A stretch of DNA of 64,000 nt, taken from the NCBI GenBank assembly GCA_021740645.1, contig JAIOZL010000016.1, forward strand, positions 21,533 to 85,532. Direction: 5' to 3'. Every line of letters begins with the position of its first letter. Positions within the stretch are counted from its first letter, which is position 1. Source of the DNA: Bacteroidales bacterium (lineage in GTDB: Bacteria; Bacteroidota; Bacteroidia; Bacteroidales; JAADJA01). The notes under the pieces were generated by a model. That model did no database searches and was not told the DNA's origin. It worked only from the letters and a program-made list of their open reading frames with translations. Shown here in pieces: positions 35,878-44,315 of the stretch. The position numbers were made by a program, and so were the translations under genes.

Positions 35878-36929
35878 TGGAGATTTATAAAGTAATAGGT
35901 GTAATGTCGGGGACCTCACTTGATGGTTTGGATATTGCCTATTGTCTTTTAATTTATGATAAAACATGGGCTTTTCATATTGAAAAGACGAAAACAATTG
36001 AATATTCGGAGTACTGGAAAAATAAATTTAAGTCTTTAATCAAGGGTAGTAGTCACGAGCTGGTTTTGGCCCATAAGGAGTTTGGATCATATATTGGAAA
36101 GCAAGTTGCTGTTTTTTGCTCTGAAAATAAAATTATCCCCGACCTGATTGCTTCTCATGGCCATACAATATTTCATCAGCCGGAAAAACGACTTACATTT
36201 CAATTAGGGGATGGGAACGCCATTTTTTCACAAACTGATATTCCGGTTGTATATGATTTTCGTACACTTGACATCGCTCTTGGTGGGCAGGGGGCTCCAT
36301 TGGTTCCAATTGGTGACAGGCTACTTTTTGGTCAGTATGACTTTTGTCTTAATCTGGGGGGATTTTCAAATGTATCCTATGAAGATAATGATGTTCGGGT
36401 TGCCTTTGATATTTGCCCTGTGAATATTGTACTGAATCAATTGTCTTTAACCTTAAACAAGCCATTTGATGATGGCGGACATTTTGCTGAAGCAGGAAAA
36501 GTTAATAAAGGATTGCTACAAAATCTCAATGAATTGGAATATTATAAATTGAGCCATCCAAAATCCCTGGGGAGGGAATGGGTCGAGAAAATGGTATTTC
36601 CTCTTTTTGATAAATATAATATTGAAACGATTGATATCCTATCGACTTTTACGGACCATATAGCGATTCAAATTTCAAACATCCTAAACAGTAAGCCCGA
36701 GAGTTCAGTTATTATTACAGGTGGAGGGGCATATAACAGGTTTCTTGTTAAACGGATTAAGGAGATATCTTTATGTAAAATCCATATTCCGGATCAAATC
36801 CTTATAGAGTTTAAAGAAGCTCTTGTATTTGCCTTTTTGGGAGTTTTAAAAATTCGCAATGAAGTAAATTGCTTATCTTCAGTAACCGGGGCAAGAAGAG
36901 ATAGCAGCTCAGGAATAGTTGTCAGTTAA
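35877..36929 (+). CDS. anmK: Anhydro-N-acetylmuramic acid kinase
   Basis: 350 residues. It phosphorylates and opens 1,6-anhydro-MurNAc during peptidoglycan recycling. The N-terminal ATP-binding motif GVMSGTSLDGLD, the SHGHTIFHQP and VYDFRTLDIALGGQGAPLVP segments and the C-terminal VIITGGGAYN are diagnostic. It follows murF with a one-base overlap, placing a recycling enzyme in the same unit as a synthesis enzyme. A NagZ-like hydrolase that could feed it lies at 60934-63879. Confidence 0.95.
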   Translation: MEIYKVIGVMSGTSLDGLDIAYCLLIYDKTWAFHIEKTKTIEYSEYWKNKFKSLIKGSSHELVLAHKEFGSYIGKQVAVFCSENKIIPDLIASHGHTIFHQPEKRLTFQLGDGNAIFSQTDIPVVYDFRTLDIALGGQGAPLVPIGDRLLFGQYDFCLNLGGFSNVSYEDNDVRVAFDICPVNIVLNQLSLTLNKPFDDGGHFAEAGKVNKGLLQNLNELEYYKLSHPKSLGREWVEKMVFPLFDKYNIETIDILSTFTDHIAIQISNILNSKPESSVIITGGGAYNRFLVKRIKEISLCKIHIPDQILIEFKEALVFAFLGVLKIRNEVNCLSSVTGARRDSSSGIVVS

Positions 36930-36934
36930 TAAAA

Positions 36935-36964
36935 AAAGGGGAAACATATTGCTTCCCCTTTACA
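36935..36964. terminator. Bidirectional terminator between anmK and nhaD
   Basis: AAAGGGGAA (36935-36943) pairs with TTCCCCTTT (36953-36961), with A and T runs on the outer flanks, so it can terminate both the + strand murF-anmK transcript and the convergent - strand nhaD transcript. Confidence 0.8.
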
Positions 36965-36984
36965 AATATCGTCAATAATTATTC

Positions 36985-38424
36985 TTACATATGAAAGATC
37001 AAAATATCCTGTAAATAGTAGGCTCCAATTCCAGCAAGATAGCCGGCTAAAGCCAGAAGGCTAATTCGTTTCATATACCAGATAAAATCGATCTTTTCAA
37101 GTCCCATTGCTGCAACCCCAGCGGCTGATCCGATAATAAGTATACTTCCTCCCGTTCCTGCTGCATAAGCTAAAAGCTCCCAGAATGCACCATCCTGAAC
37201 AAAATGGATCGCATAACCTGGCTCTGCAGAAGCTTGTACCATCACATCTGTCAATATAGGATACATTCCCATGGCCCCTGCTGTAAGTGGAACGTTATCT
37301 ACTATGGCTGATAAAATACCAATTACTGTATTTATTGCAAATATATTATGCATTTTCTCATCGAGATATTCAGCAAGTAATCCGAGATGTCCGGCTGATT
37401 GTAAAGCTGCGACTGCGGATAATATTCCAAGGAAGAAAAATACTGTAGGAACATCTACCTTTTTCAAAACACCAATTACAGTTAGGCGTTTTCTGATAAC
37501 AGCATCTTTATTTAAATGTAAAACTTCAGTAGTAACCCAGATTACTCCCAGTCCGAATAACATTCCCATATAAGGGGGTAAATGGGTTATGGTTTTAAAC
37601 ACGGGCACAAAAAGTAAAGCCCCAACACCCATGATTAATAACAGCTTTCTTTCGAATGCAGAGGTGAAATCTGATTCTTCACTATCCTCAACATTCGGCC
37701 TTTCAATATTTCCTTTCATGTAAATGGATACAATAAGCAGCGGTACTATCATATTAATCAGGCTGGGGATAAATACCATTACAATAATATTTGCCGTGGT
37801 AACTTGCGACCCAATCCATAACATAATCGTTGTAACATCTCCAATCGGCGACCAGGCTCCTCCTGCATTTGCAGCTATCACAATCATGCTAGCAAAGAAC
37901 CAGCGAGTATGCTTATCCCCTACAAGCTTTCTTAAAAGGGCAACCATTACAATGGTAGTTGTCAGGTTATCAAGAAGTGCTGACATGAAGAAAGTGAGAA
38001 AGCTTAAAATCCATAAAAGCTTTATCTTTCTAGTTGTGGTAATTCGATCAGTTATCAGCTTAAACCCCTGGTGCTGGTCAACAGTCTCTACAATTGTCAT
38101 TGCACCCAAAAGGAAAAACAGTATCTCTGATATTTCGCCCAGGTGATGGATAATTTCATGATCAATAATGAAATACTTCATTTTATCCAATAAAGTGGCG
38201 TCTGGTTGCCTTGTTACAAAGTCCTGCAGAGCCGTGCTCTCAAGAAAATGTTTCCATGCGTGACTGTGTCCCAGTGAGAGAATAGAAGAACTGCCTTCTA
38301 TAAATACAACCCACATTAAAACTCCCAGAATTAAAGCAGAAGCTGCTTTATCAACTTTGATTGGATGCTCCAGGGCGATCATTGTGTAGCCCAGAACAAA
38401 TACTACTACCATTAAAATAAACAT
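36985..38424 (-). CDS. nhaD: NhaD-type Na+/H+ antiporter
   Basis: 479 residues with about 12 membrane segments. It belongs to the ion-transporter/ArsB superfamily and fits the NhaD subfamily: an N-terminal GYTMIALEHPIKVDKAASAL, a central DNLTTTIVMVALLRKLV with the conserved polar residues of the ion path, AANAGGAWSPIGDVTTIMLW, and later IVDNVPLTAGAMGM. It exports Na+ (or Li+) in exchange for protons, usually in saline or alkaline conditions. Single gene. Confidence 0.9.
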   Translation of the reverse strand: MFILMVVVFVLGYTMIALEHPIKVDKAASALILGVLMWVVFIEGSSSILSLGHSHAWKHFLESTALQDFVTRQPDATLLDKMKYFIIDHEIIHHLGEISEILFFLLGAMTIVETVDQHQGFKLITDRITTTRKIKLLWILSFLTFFMSALLDNLTTTIVMVALLRKLVGDKHTRWFFASMIVIAANAGGAWSPIGDVTTIMLWIGSQVTTANIIVMVFIPSLINMIVPLLIVSIYMKGNIERPNVEDSEESDFTSAFERKLLLIMGVGALLFVPVFKTITHLPPYMGMLFGLGVIWVTTEVLHLNKDAVIRKRLTVIGVLKKVDVPTVFFFLGILSAVAALQSAGHLGLLAEYLDEKMHNIFAINTVIGILSAIVDNVPLTAGAMGMYPILTDVMVQASAEPGYAIHFVQDGAFWELLAYAAGTGGSILIIGSAAGVAAMGLEKIDFIWYMKRISLLALAGYLAGIGAYYLQDILIFHM

Positions 38425-38708
38425 AATACTTCGTCGTTTAAGGATTGTTAATTGATAATTGGCTGCAAATGTATATTAATTTTGATATAAACAAACAAGC
38501 ATATATTTACTTTTTATTATATAATGATATATTCCTGTATTGCACATGATTAATATCAATTTTTTGAATTATTTTTTAGGAATTATTATCGATCTTGAAT
38601 CCAACAACATTATTAATTTAATATTAACAAAAATCTGTTAAAAATTACAATGGCCTAAATCTACCTCCGAAAGTTATATACTTACTTTTACTTAAAAAAT
38701 AGGAATAC

Positions 38709-39434
38709 ATGCTTACAGCTTTTTTATTACAGATTACACAAACAGGTAAAATGGTAGCAGACACTGCAAGCCAGTTTGCTGATGGATTGAGTGAAGGCCA
38801 GAATGAAATTTCAATTTCGCTTTTGGACCTGGCATTTAAAGGGGGATGGATATTGGCAATACTTGCGGTATTATCAATAATTGCTGTTTATATTTTCATT
38901 GAAAGGTATCTGGCCATTACAAGAGGTTCAAAAGAAGAGAAAAATTTCATGAATAATATAAGGGATTTTATCCATGATGGCCGTATTGATTCAGCTGTTA
39001 CTTTATGTCGCAACAATGAAACCCCAATTGCCAGAATGATTGAGAAAGGCCTTGCCAGGATTGGAAAACCGCTCAATGATATTAATGCAGCAATTGAAAA
39101 TGTAGGTAAACTTGAAGTTTCTAAACTTGAAAAAAATATTGCCGGACTGGCTACAATATCAGGGGCCGGGCCTATGTTAGGATTTCTGGGAACAGTAATG
39201 GGAATGATCAGGGCGTTTTACGATATGTCAATGGCCGGAAATAACATCGATATAGCGCTTTTATCCACGGGTATTTACCAGGCAATGGTAACAACAGTAG
39301 CTGGTTTGGTTGTTGGAATTATAGCATATGTTTGTTACAACATCCTGGTAGCAAAAATTGAAAAGTTGGTTTTTATTCTGGAAGCCAGGGCCACTGAGTT
39401 CATGGATGTATTGCACGAACCTGCAAAGAAATAA
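38709..39434 (+). CDS. exbB: ExbB/TolQ/MotA family proton-channel protein
   Basis: 241 residues with three membrane segments (about 50-70, 145-170, 185-210). Family features: a cytoplasmic stretch with CRNNETPIARMIEKGLARIG, then GLATISGAGPMLGFLGTVMGMI and ALLSTGIYQAMVTTVAGLVVGI, the classic ExbB/TolQ pore helices. With ExbD and a TonB-like protein it forms an inner-membrane motor that uses the proton gradient to energise outer-membrane transport. First gene of an exbB-exbD-tonB-folC unit. Confidence 0.92.
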   Translation: MLTAFLLQITQTGKMVADTASQFADGLSEGQNEISISLLDLAFKGGWILAILAVLSIIAVYIFIERYLAITRGSKEEKNFMNNIRDFIHDGRIDSAVTLCRNNETPIARMIEKGLARIGKPLNDINAAIENVGKLEVSKLEKNIAGLATISGAGPMLGFLGTVMGMIRAFYDMSMAGNNIDIALLSTGIYQAMVTTVAGLVVGIIAYVCYNILVAKIEKLVFILEARATEFMDVLHEPAKK

Positions 39435-39446
39435 TAAACTAAAAAA

Positions 39447-39869
39447 ATGCCTATAAATACGCGAAATAAACGAAAAGCAGATTTTAACATGGCCTCCATG
39501 TCTGATCTTGTTTTTTTACTGCTGATATTTTTTATGCTTACCTCCACATTGGTAGCACCAAATGCAATTAAACTGTTATTACCTCAAAGCAATAGCCGTA
39601 CAATTGAAAAACCACCGAAGATCATCATTTCAATTAATGGTGAGTTTGAGTACTTTTTACAGGGAGTTCAGGTAGATGAGTCTGCTTTGAAAAAAGGATT
39701 GCTAGAAAAACTTGAAGGGCGTGAAAGCGCATCTATCCGGCTTGAATCGGATAAAAATGTTCCGGTGCAATATGTAGTTAATGTGATTGATATTGTAAAC
39801 GAAGTGAACAATAAATATGGTACAACCCATAAGGTGATAATGGCAACGAGTCCTAAAAGAACCAGATAA
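39447..39869 (+). CDS. exbD: ExbD/TolR family biopolymer transport protein
   Basis: 140 residues. One N-terminal membrane segment (about 17-37) carries the conserved Asp of the proton path (MASMSDLVFLLLIFFMLT), preceded by basic residues (RNKRKADFN). A periplasmic domain follows. 12 bp after exbB and 1 bp before the TonB-like gene, so co-transcribed. Confidence 0.93.
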   Translation: MPINTRNKRKADFNMASMSDLVFLLLIFFMLTSTLVAPNAIKLLLPQSNSRTIEKPPKIIISINGEFEYFLQGVQVDESALKKGLLEKLEGRESASIRLESDKNVPVQYVVNVIDIVNEVNNKYGTTHKVIMATSPKRTR

Positions 39870-39870
39870 T

Positions 39871-40665
39871 TTGGCAGCGAAAAGCAAACATAAAATTAAA
39901 AGTATCGCTGGAACTTTATTGTTTCATGCGGGAATACTCGCTCTTCTAATCCTGCTAGGCTTTTCAACCTCGCTACCCTTACCCGGTGAAGAAGGTGTGG
40001 AAATAAGCCTTGGTAACGGCAATGAAGGATTCGGCCAAATTCAACCATTAAAACCAGTTGCTGTAGAGAAAACACAAACGCCCCCGCCACCAGTTAAGCA
40101 TAAGGAAGTTAACGAAGAAATTGCCACACAAAACATCGAAGAAGCACCGGCAATTGAAACATCTGAGGTAAAACCTACTGAAAAAGAAATTAAAGTAGTT
40201 GAGGAAGTAATTAAAGAGCCAGAAATTATTGAACCTGTAGTAAATCCCGCAGCATTGTATAAAGGAAAAAGCAAGGATACAAAAGAACAGGGAAGTGAAG
40301 GAATTATAGGCAATGAAGGTGATCAGGGTAAACCAACCGGCTCCATCGATTCAAAGAAATACCTCGGTTCCGGGGGATTTGGCGATGGCCCTTCATATAG
40401 CCTTGGAGGGAGGGAGCATCGTAAACTGGCCAAACCAAAAGCGAACTTTTCAGAAAATGCAACAGTAGTTGTTCAAATTTATGTAAACAGAGCAGGAAAA
40501 GTGGTTAAAGCGGTAGCCATTGATAAAGGTTCTACCACGACGAGTACAAACCTTCGGAAAATGGCCGAACAGGCTGCTTTAGGTTCCATTTTTCAAGCGA
40601 AGCCTGATGCTGCAGAAGTTCAGAGAGGGACAATTACCTATCATTTTGTTGTAAAAAACCAATGA
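39871..40665 (+). CDS. TonB-like energy transducer
   Basis: 264 residues. The gene appears to start with TTG at 39871, because no ATG precedes the membrane anchor and the exbD stop lies 1 bp upstream. One membrane segment at about 10-30, then a long Pro/Glu/Lys-rich periplasmic linker (TPPPPVKHK, repeated EE and KP motifs) and a TonB-C-like C-terminal domain (about 190-264, ATVVVQIYVNRAGKVVKAV). It transmits energy from ExbBD to outer-membrane receptors. Its stop overlaps folC as ATGA. Confidence 0.85.
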   Translation: MAAKSKHKIKSIAGTLLFHAGILALLILLGFSTSLPLPGEEGVEISLGNGNEGFGQIQPLKPVAVEKTQTPPPPVKHKEVNEEIATQNIEEAPAIETSEVKPTEKEIKVVEEVIKEPEIIEPVVNPAALYKGKSKDTKEQGSEGIIGNEGDQGKPTGSIDSKKYLGSGGFGDGPSYSLGGREHRKLAKPKANFSENATVVVQIYVNRAGKVVKAVAIDKGSTTTSTNLRKMAEQAALGSIFQAKPDAAEVQRGTITYHFVVKNQ

Positions 40666-41957
40666 GTTATAGCCAAACACTTGATTTTTTATACAGCAGC
40701 CTGCCAATGTTTCAACGGCTGGGAACTGCTGCTTACAAAACTGACCTGACGAACACCCTACGAATTGCGCAATTGCTCAGCCATCCTGAGCAAAATTTCA
40801 AATCTATTCATATTGCCGGTACCAATGGCAAAGGTTCTGTATCTCACCTGTTAGCTTCCATTTTGCAGGAGGCAGGATATAAAACAGGCCTTTTCACATC
40901 ACCTCATTTGAAAGATTTCAGGGAAAGGATTAAAGTAAACGGGAAAAAAATAGGAAAAAGAGATGTCGTTGATTTTGTAGAGAACTCAAAAGCGATACTA
41001 TCAGAGCTTGCACCCTCATTTTTTGAGTACACCTTTGCAATGGCCTGCCAATATTTTAATGAAGAGGAAGTGGATATTGCTGTGCTAGAAACGGGTATGG
41101 GGGGACGCCTTGATTCCACAAATATTGTGATTCCTGAAGTTTCTGTGATCACCAACATTGGGTACGATCATATGCAATTTCTTGGAAATACATTGGAAAA
41201 GATTGCGATTGAAAAAGCGGGAATAATTAAAGCCGGTGTTCCAGTAATTATTGGAGAAACCCAGGAGGAATCGATTAATGTTTTTTACAAAAAAGCCAAA
41301 GAATTATCCTGCGAACTGATTAGAGCCGATGAACTTTTTACTATTGAAAATATTAAAAAAGTTGAAAATTCTGTCCCTCTTATCGAATTTGATGTTTATG
41401 AAAATTCTGATCTTGTACTTAAAGATGTTTACTGCCCCTTAACAGGTCAATATCAAAGAAAAAATATAGTTACAGCCATAGGAGTTATTAAACAGCTCAA
41501 AACAGGAGGTTATAATGTGGAGAATAAACACATTATAAAAGGTATTAGAAATGTTGTTAAAAATACCGGGATAATGGGTAGGTGGCAAATATTGGGAAAT
41601 AATCCGCTAATTATTTGTGATACCGCTCATAATGAGGCTGGGATCAAATTTGTGGTTGAACAGATAAATACTTTAAAGTTCAGTAAGCTGCACTGGATAC
41701 TGGGTATTGTCAATGATAAAAGTTTGGATAAAGTATTGGCTTTATTACCTTCCTATGCGACGTATTATTTTTGCAAGGCGAATATACCCAGAGGGCTGGA
41801 TGCTGCAATATTAAAAGAGGAATCAAAAAAGCATAACCTACACGGACAAACTTTTCCATCGGTTATGCTTGCATATCATCACGCAATAAATAATTCCTCA
41901 AGGGAGGATCTTATATTTGTTGGTGGAAGTACGTTTACTGTGGCTGAAATCGTTTAA
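40662..41957 (+). CDS. folC: Folylpolyglutamate synthase / dihydrofolate synthase
   Basis: 431 residues, Mur ligase superfamily. The P-loop AGTNGKGSVSH at 52-62, the TSPHLKDFRERI loop and ETGMGGRLDSTN are typical of FolC. It adds glutamate to (dihydro)folate or makes dihydrofolate from dihydropteroate. The ATG overlaps the TonB-like stop by 4 bp, a tight coupling with no obvious functional reason. It converges on the SH3-like gene, leaving 4 bp and no terminator. Confidence 0.95.
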   Translation: MSYSQTLDFLYSSLPMFQRLGTAAYKTDLTNTLRIAQLLSHPEQNFKSIHIAGTNGKGSVSHLLASILQEAGYKTGLFTSPHLKDFRERIKVNGKKIGKRDVVDFVENSKAILSELAPSFFEYTFAMACQYFNEEEVDIAVLETGMGGRLDSTNIVIPEVSVITNIGYDHMQFLGNTLEKIAIEKAGIIKAGVPVIIGETQEESINVFYKKAKELSCELIRADELFTIENIKKVENSVPLIEFDVYENSDLVLKDVYCPLTGQYQRKNIVTAIGVIKQLKTGGYNVENKHIIKGIRNVVKNTGIMGRWQILGNNPLIICDTAHNEAGIKFVVEQINTLKFSKLHWILGIVNDKSLDKVLALLPSYATYYFCKANIPRGLDAAILKEESKKHNLHGQTFPSVMLAYHHAINNSSREDLIFVGGSTFTVAEIV

Positions 41958-41961
41958 ATAT

Positions 41962-42429
41962 TTATTCAAACAGTTTCACAGCCCCATCAGGGATAAATCC
42001 CCATTTGTTATTAAATTTTACGGCCCAGAATTTATCCTTTTCGTAATAATTATAAAGCTTTACAATTGAACCGGCTGGAATTTCAGTGGTGCAATCCTCT
42101 GCTGATTGACTGGGCTCCTTTTTAATTCTGATTTTTTCAATCACACTGGCCTCTTTATTTTCTGTCAGGTCAATGTTGAATTTTTCAAAAAACAGAGCTT
42201 TGTCACACTTTTCTTGTTCAATGGTAGCCATTGATTTAAGAAATTTAAGGGTCGTTGCTTTACTTTCTCCAAATGCCAATGAATCAGATTCCTGGGCAAA
42301 TGAAGTAAACGAAGAAAAAAATAGTAGAATGACAATAAGCGGCAAAGAAACAGCATATTGTACTCTTCTGGGTTTAATCAAAGATTTGGTAGAGGGAATT
42401 ACCTTAGCTTTAATGTTTTTACCTACCAT
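41962..42429 (-). CDS. Exported SH3-like domain protein
   Basis: 155 residues. After a basic N terminus of about 25 residues comes a hydrophobic signal segment ending at TSFAQE (around 45-47), then a low-complexity stretch and a C-terminal SH3-like module (about 105-155: AGSIVKLYNYYEKDKFWAVKFNNKWGFIPDGAV). Such modules bind cell-wall or protein ligands in envelope proteins. The long pre-signal extension is unusual; a later start may be used. No specific function can be given. Confidence 0.6.
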   Translation of the reverse strand: MVGKNIKAKVIPSTKSLIKPRRVQYAVSLPLIVILLFFSSFTSFAQESDSLAFGESKATTLKFLKSMATIEQEKCDKALFFEKFNIDLTENKEASVIEKIRIKKEPSQSAEDCTTEIPAGSIVKLYNYYEKDKFWAVKFNNKWGFIPDGAVKLFE

Positions 42430-42554
42430 AGTTTACTTGATTTGTGCTGTTTATACGTAGCTAAAATTGCTTTAGTTACAATCAAGTTACCAGTAGGTTT
42501 CAACAGGAAAAAATGAAAAGAAATTGCACGAATTAAATGGGTGCCTTGTGGGAC

Positions 42555-42758
42555 TCAACCTCCACTGATCAGATGAATAACAGATACGTTATCCCCCTCA
42601 TTTATCAGAATATGATCTCGATCCTCTTTTTTTACCAGCTTGCCGTTTAATTTGGTGACAAGCATTTTAAATGAGTAATTTTTGTACTTAATCAATTCGG
42701 AGAATGTGATCGTATCCATGTCAATCGTCTCTGGCCTGTTATTTATGGTTATTTGCAT
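42555..42758 (-). CDS. ThiS/MoaD-like sulfur-carrier protein
   Basis: 67 residues with the beta-grasp pattern and a C-terminal SGG, the di-glycine that is adenylated and thiocarboxylated. Length and start (MQITINNRPE) look like ThiS. It lies 1 bp after the ThiF-like gene. Because the operon is divergent from an AOR gene and there are no thiazole-synthesis genes around (no thiG, thiH or thiC), I favour a role as sulfur donor for pyranopterin (W/Mo cofactor) rather than thiamine, but ThiS cannot be excluded. Confidence 0.85.
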   Translation of the reverse strand: MQITINNRPETIDMDTITFSELIKYKNYSFKMLVTKLNGKLVKKEDRDHILINEGDNVSVIHLISGG

Positions 42759-42759
42759 T

Positions 42760-43374
42760 TTATATGTTATTCTTTAGCAATATTTCAAGAACAGTGTTCG
42801 CCTGCATATTTGCTACAATTCCTACTCTGGGCGCAAGTGGAGGAAGATGATCTGAGGTTTCGGATATTCCATCTCCACAAATATAAAGATTATCAATTTG
42901 TTGAACACTTAAGCTGTTTGAGCTACCCCAGCCTGCTATTCCTGAACCCACTACCAGAGGTTTCTCCGGCCATTCTGATTGAACAGTTTCAACAATCATT
43001 TGCTTCATTTCAGCATCATCAAAGGCCTCCACTATTACATCACAATCCTTATAAATTGTTTTGATCTCCTGGGGCCCAAGTTTTATATTGTGCGCTATTA
43101 CTTCCACATCCGTATTTATAAAATACATATTATCGGCAAGTGTATAGGCTTTATTTTGGCCCACCTGGTCGTTGAAATAATACTGTCTGTTCAAATTTTC
43201 TAACGAAATTTTATCATAGTCTGCAATAATAAGTTTACCTATTCCCACCCGGGCAAGGGCTACTGCACAATTTGAACCAAGTCCACCAGCTCCGGCTATG
43301 CCTACTGTTTTTTTATGTAATATTTTTTTAATGTCCTTAAATGTCATCCCACTTGTTTCATTATCGACAGGCAA
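42760..43374 (-). CDS. ThiF/MoeB-like adenylyltransferase (short ThiF family)
   Basis: 204 residues. An E1-like nucleotide fold: GIAGAGGLGSN (25-35), DYDKISLENLNRQYYF (52-67) with the Arg and Asn that contact ATP, and a conserved DVIVEAFDDAEMK. The CxxC zinc pairs of MoeB are missing, and at about 200 residues it fits the short ThiF type found in clostridia and other anaerobes. It should activate the C-terminal Gly of the adjacent sulfur carrier. 20 bp separate it from the DUF364 gene upstream. Confidence 0.85.
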   Translation of the reverse strand: MPVDNETSGMTFKDIKKILHKKTVGIAGAGGLGSNCAVALARVGIGKLIIADYDKISLENLNRQYYFNDQVGQNKAYTLADNMYFINTDVEVIAHNIKLGPQEIKTIYKDCDVIVEAFDDAEMKQMIVETVQSEWPEKPLVVGSGIAGWGSSNSLSVQQIDNLYICGDGISETSDHLPPLAPRVGIVANMQANTVLEILLKNNI

Positions 43375-43394
43375 AGGTATAAATTACCCGGTCT

Positions 43395-44087
43395 TTATAT
43401 ATTTACTTTATTGCCATATTGTAAAAAAGTTTTCGCCCCATGCCCATTTTCAATCAAATCCAGAATATGATGATCAAATAGTTTAAACAATGAACCATAT
43501 ACTTTTTTTATATTCCTGTATTGTAAAATTAAAGGATGAATGATAGATGAAGGCCCTAACAAAAATATTTCGCAACTTGATGAAGTTTTATTAATTATAT
43601 CACAGAATGAGCCATTCGCAATAGCAGTGCTGGTAATAATAAGCGTATTGGCCCTGGTCAAATATTCATCCATAAAACTCAAAGGAAGTATAGGTGGCTC
43701 CTTGTCAACTTTATCAAAAATTGAAACTTCAATACCTGATTTGCTGAACTTATTCACTAAAGACCTGAAGTTTCCAATCATCACAATATTTTTCTTTTTT
43801 CTGAAATCAACATGATCAAATATATCTTTTTCATCTTCGTAAACGTTCAAATAGTTTAAAGTAGCATTCAAATATGCATTGTAAAATATCCTATGAGAGA
43901 ACTTTTTTAAATCAATCTTTTCAAAAAGATTGTCATTTTCAATAGGTGAATCTGAGGGTTTAGAGCATACACCAATTTGTCCGTTCTTAAGCATCACGGC
44001 TATATATTTAGAACCATTGGACATTCTCTTAATTGCTTTGTGATCATATCCGGTTTTATTGATAAAATGGGCTAGTGGCTCTATCAT
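43395..44087 (-). CDS. DUF4213/DUF364 protein, putative metal-binding
   Basis: 230 residues, no signal peptide. The N-terminal domain (1-85) and a Rossmann-like C-terminal half (IVMIGNFRSLVNKFSKSGIEVSIFDK..., TLIITSTAIANGS, EIFLLGPSSI) match the DUF4213-DUF364 layout, whose structures were described as putative heavy-metal chelators and which often sits near Mo/W enzymes. It is first in an operon with the ThiF-like and ThiS-like genes and divergent from the aldehyde oxidoreductase, which supports a role in W/Mo handling. Function not proven. Confidence 0.75.
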   Translation of the reverse strand: MIEPLAHFINKTGYDHKAIKRMSNGSKYIAVMLKNGQIGVCSKPSDSPIENDNLFEKIDLKKFSHRIFYNAYLNATLNYLNVYEDEKDIFDHVDFRKKKNIVMIGNFRSLVNKFSKSGIEVSIFDKVDKEPPILPLSFMDEYLTRANTLIITSTAIANGSFCDIINKTSSSCEIFLLGPSSIIHPLILQYRNIKKVYGSLFKLFDHHILDLIENGHGAKTFLQYGNKVNI

Positions 44088-44204
44088 CGTTGAAGTTTAA
44101 AATGGTTCTAAATTTCTCAGCTAAGATAGGTAATGATACAACAAGTGTTTCTTGAATTCTCTTTATAATAAGCAATTACAAACTAAGACGCTAGAGATCA
44201 ATCG

Positions 44205-44224
44205 ATATGTGTCACTGTGCATAT
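44205..44224. promoter_or_regulatory. Possible operator between the DUF364 and AOR genes
   Basis: An inverted repeat ATATG (44205-44209) / CATAT (44220-44224) with 10 bases between, with TGTG-type half sites inside, resembles a CRP/FNR-family spacing. It lies about 43 bp upstream of the AOR -7 box. Weak, by eye only. Confidence 0.25.
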
Positions 44225-44244
44225 TGTAAATTTTTCGATTTTTA

Positions 44245-44274
44245 TTGATGTTTTACTTAGAAAATATACTTTTG
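44245..44274 (+). promoter_or_regulatory. Promoter of the aldehyde oxidoreductase gene
   Basis: TTG at 44245-44247 and TACTTTTG at 44267-44274 are 19 bp apart and fit the Bacteroidota consensus. The ATG is 41 bases downstream. Confidence 0.6.
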
Positions 44275-44315
44275 TGAATTAATTAACGGTTCAGAAATAT
44301 TTAAAAATATATATC

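Noticed and set aside
42555..43374. Thiamine biosynthesis assignment for the ThiS/ThiF pair
   Set aside because: No thiG, thiH, thiC or thiE around, and the operon includes a DUF364 gene and faces an AOR gene; left open but not preferred.
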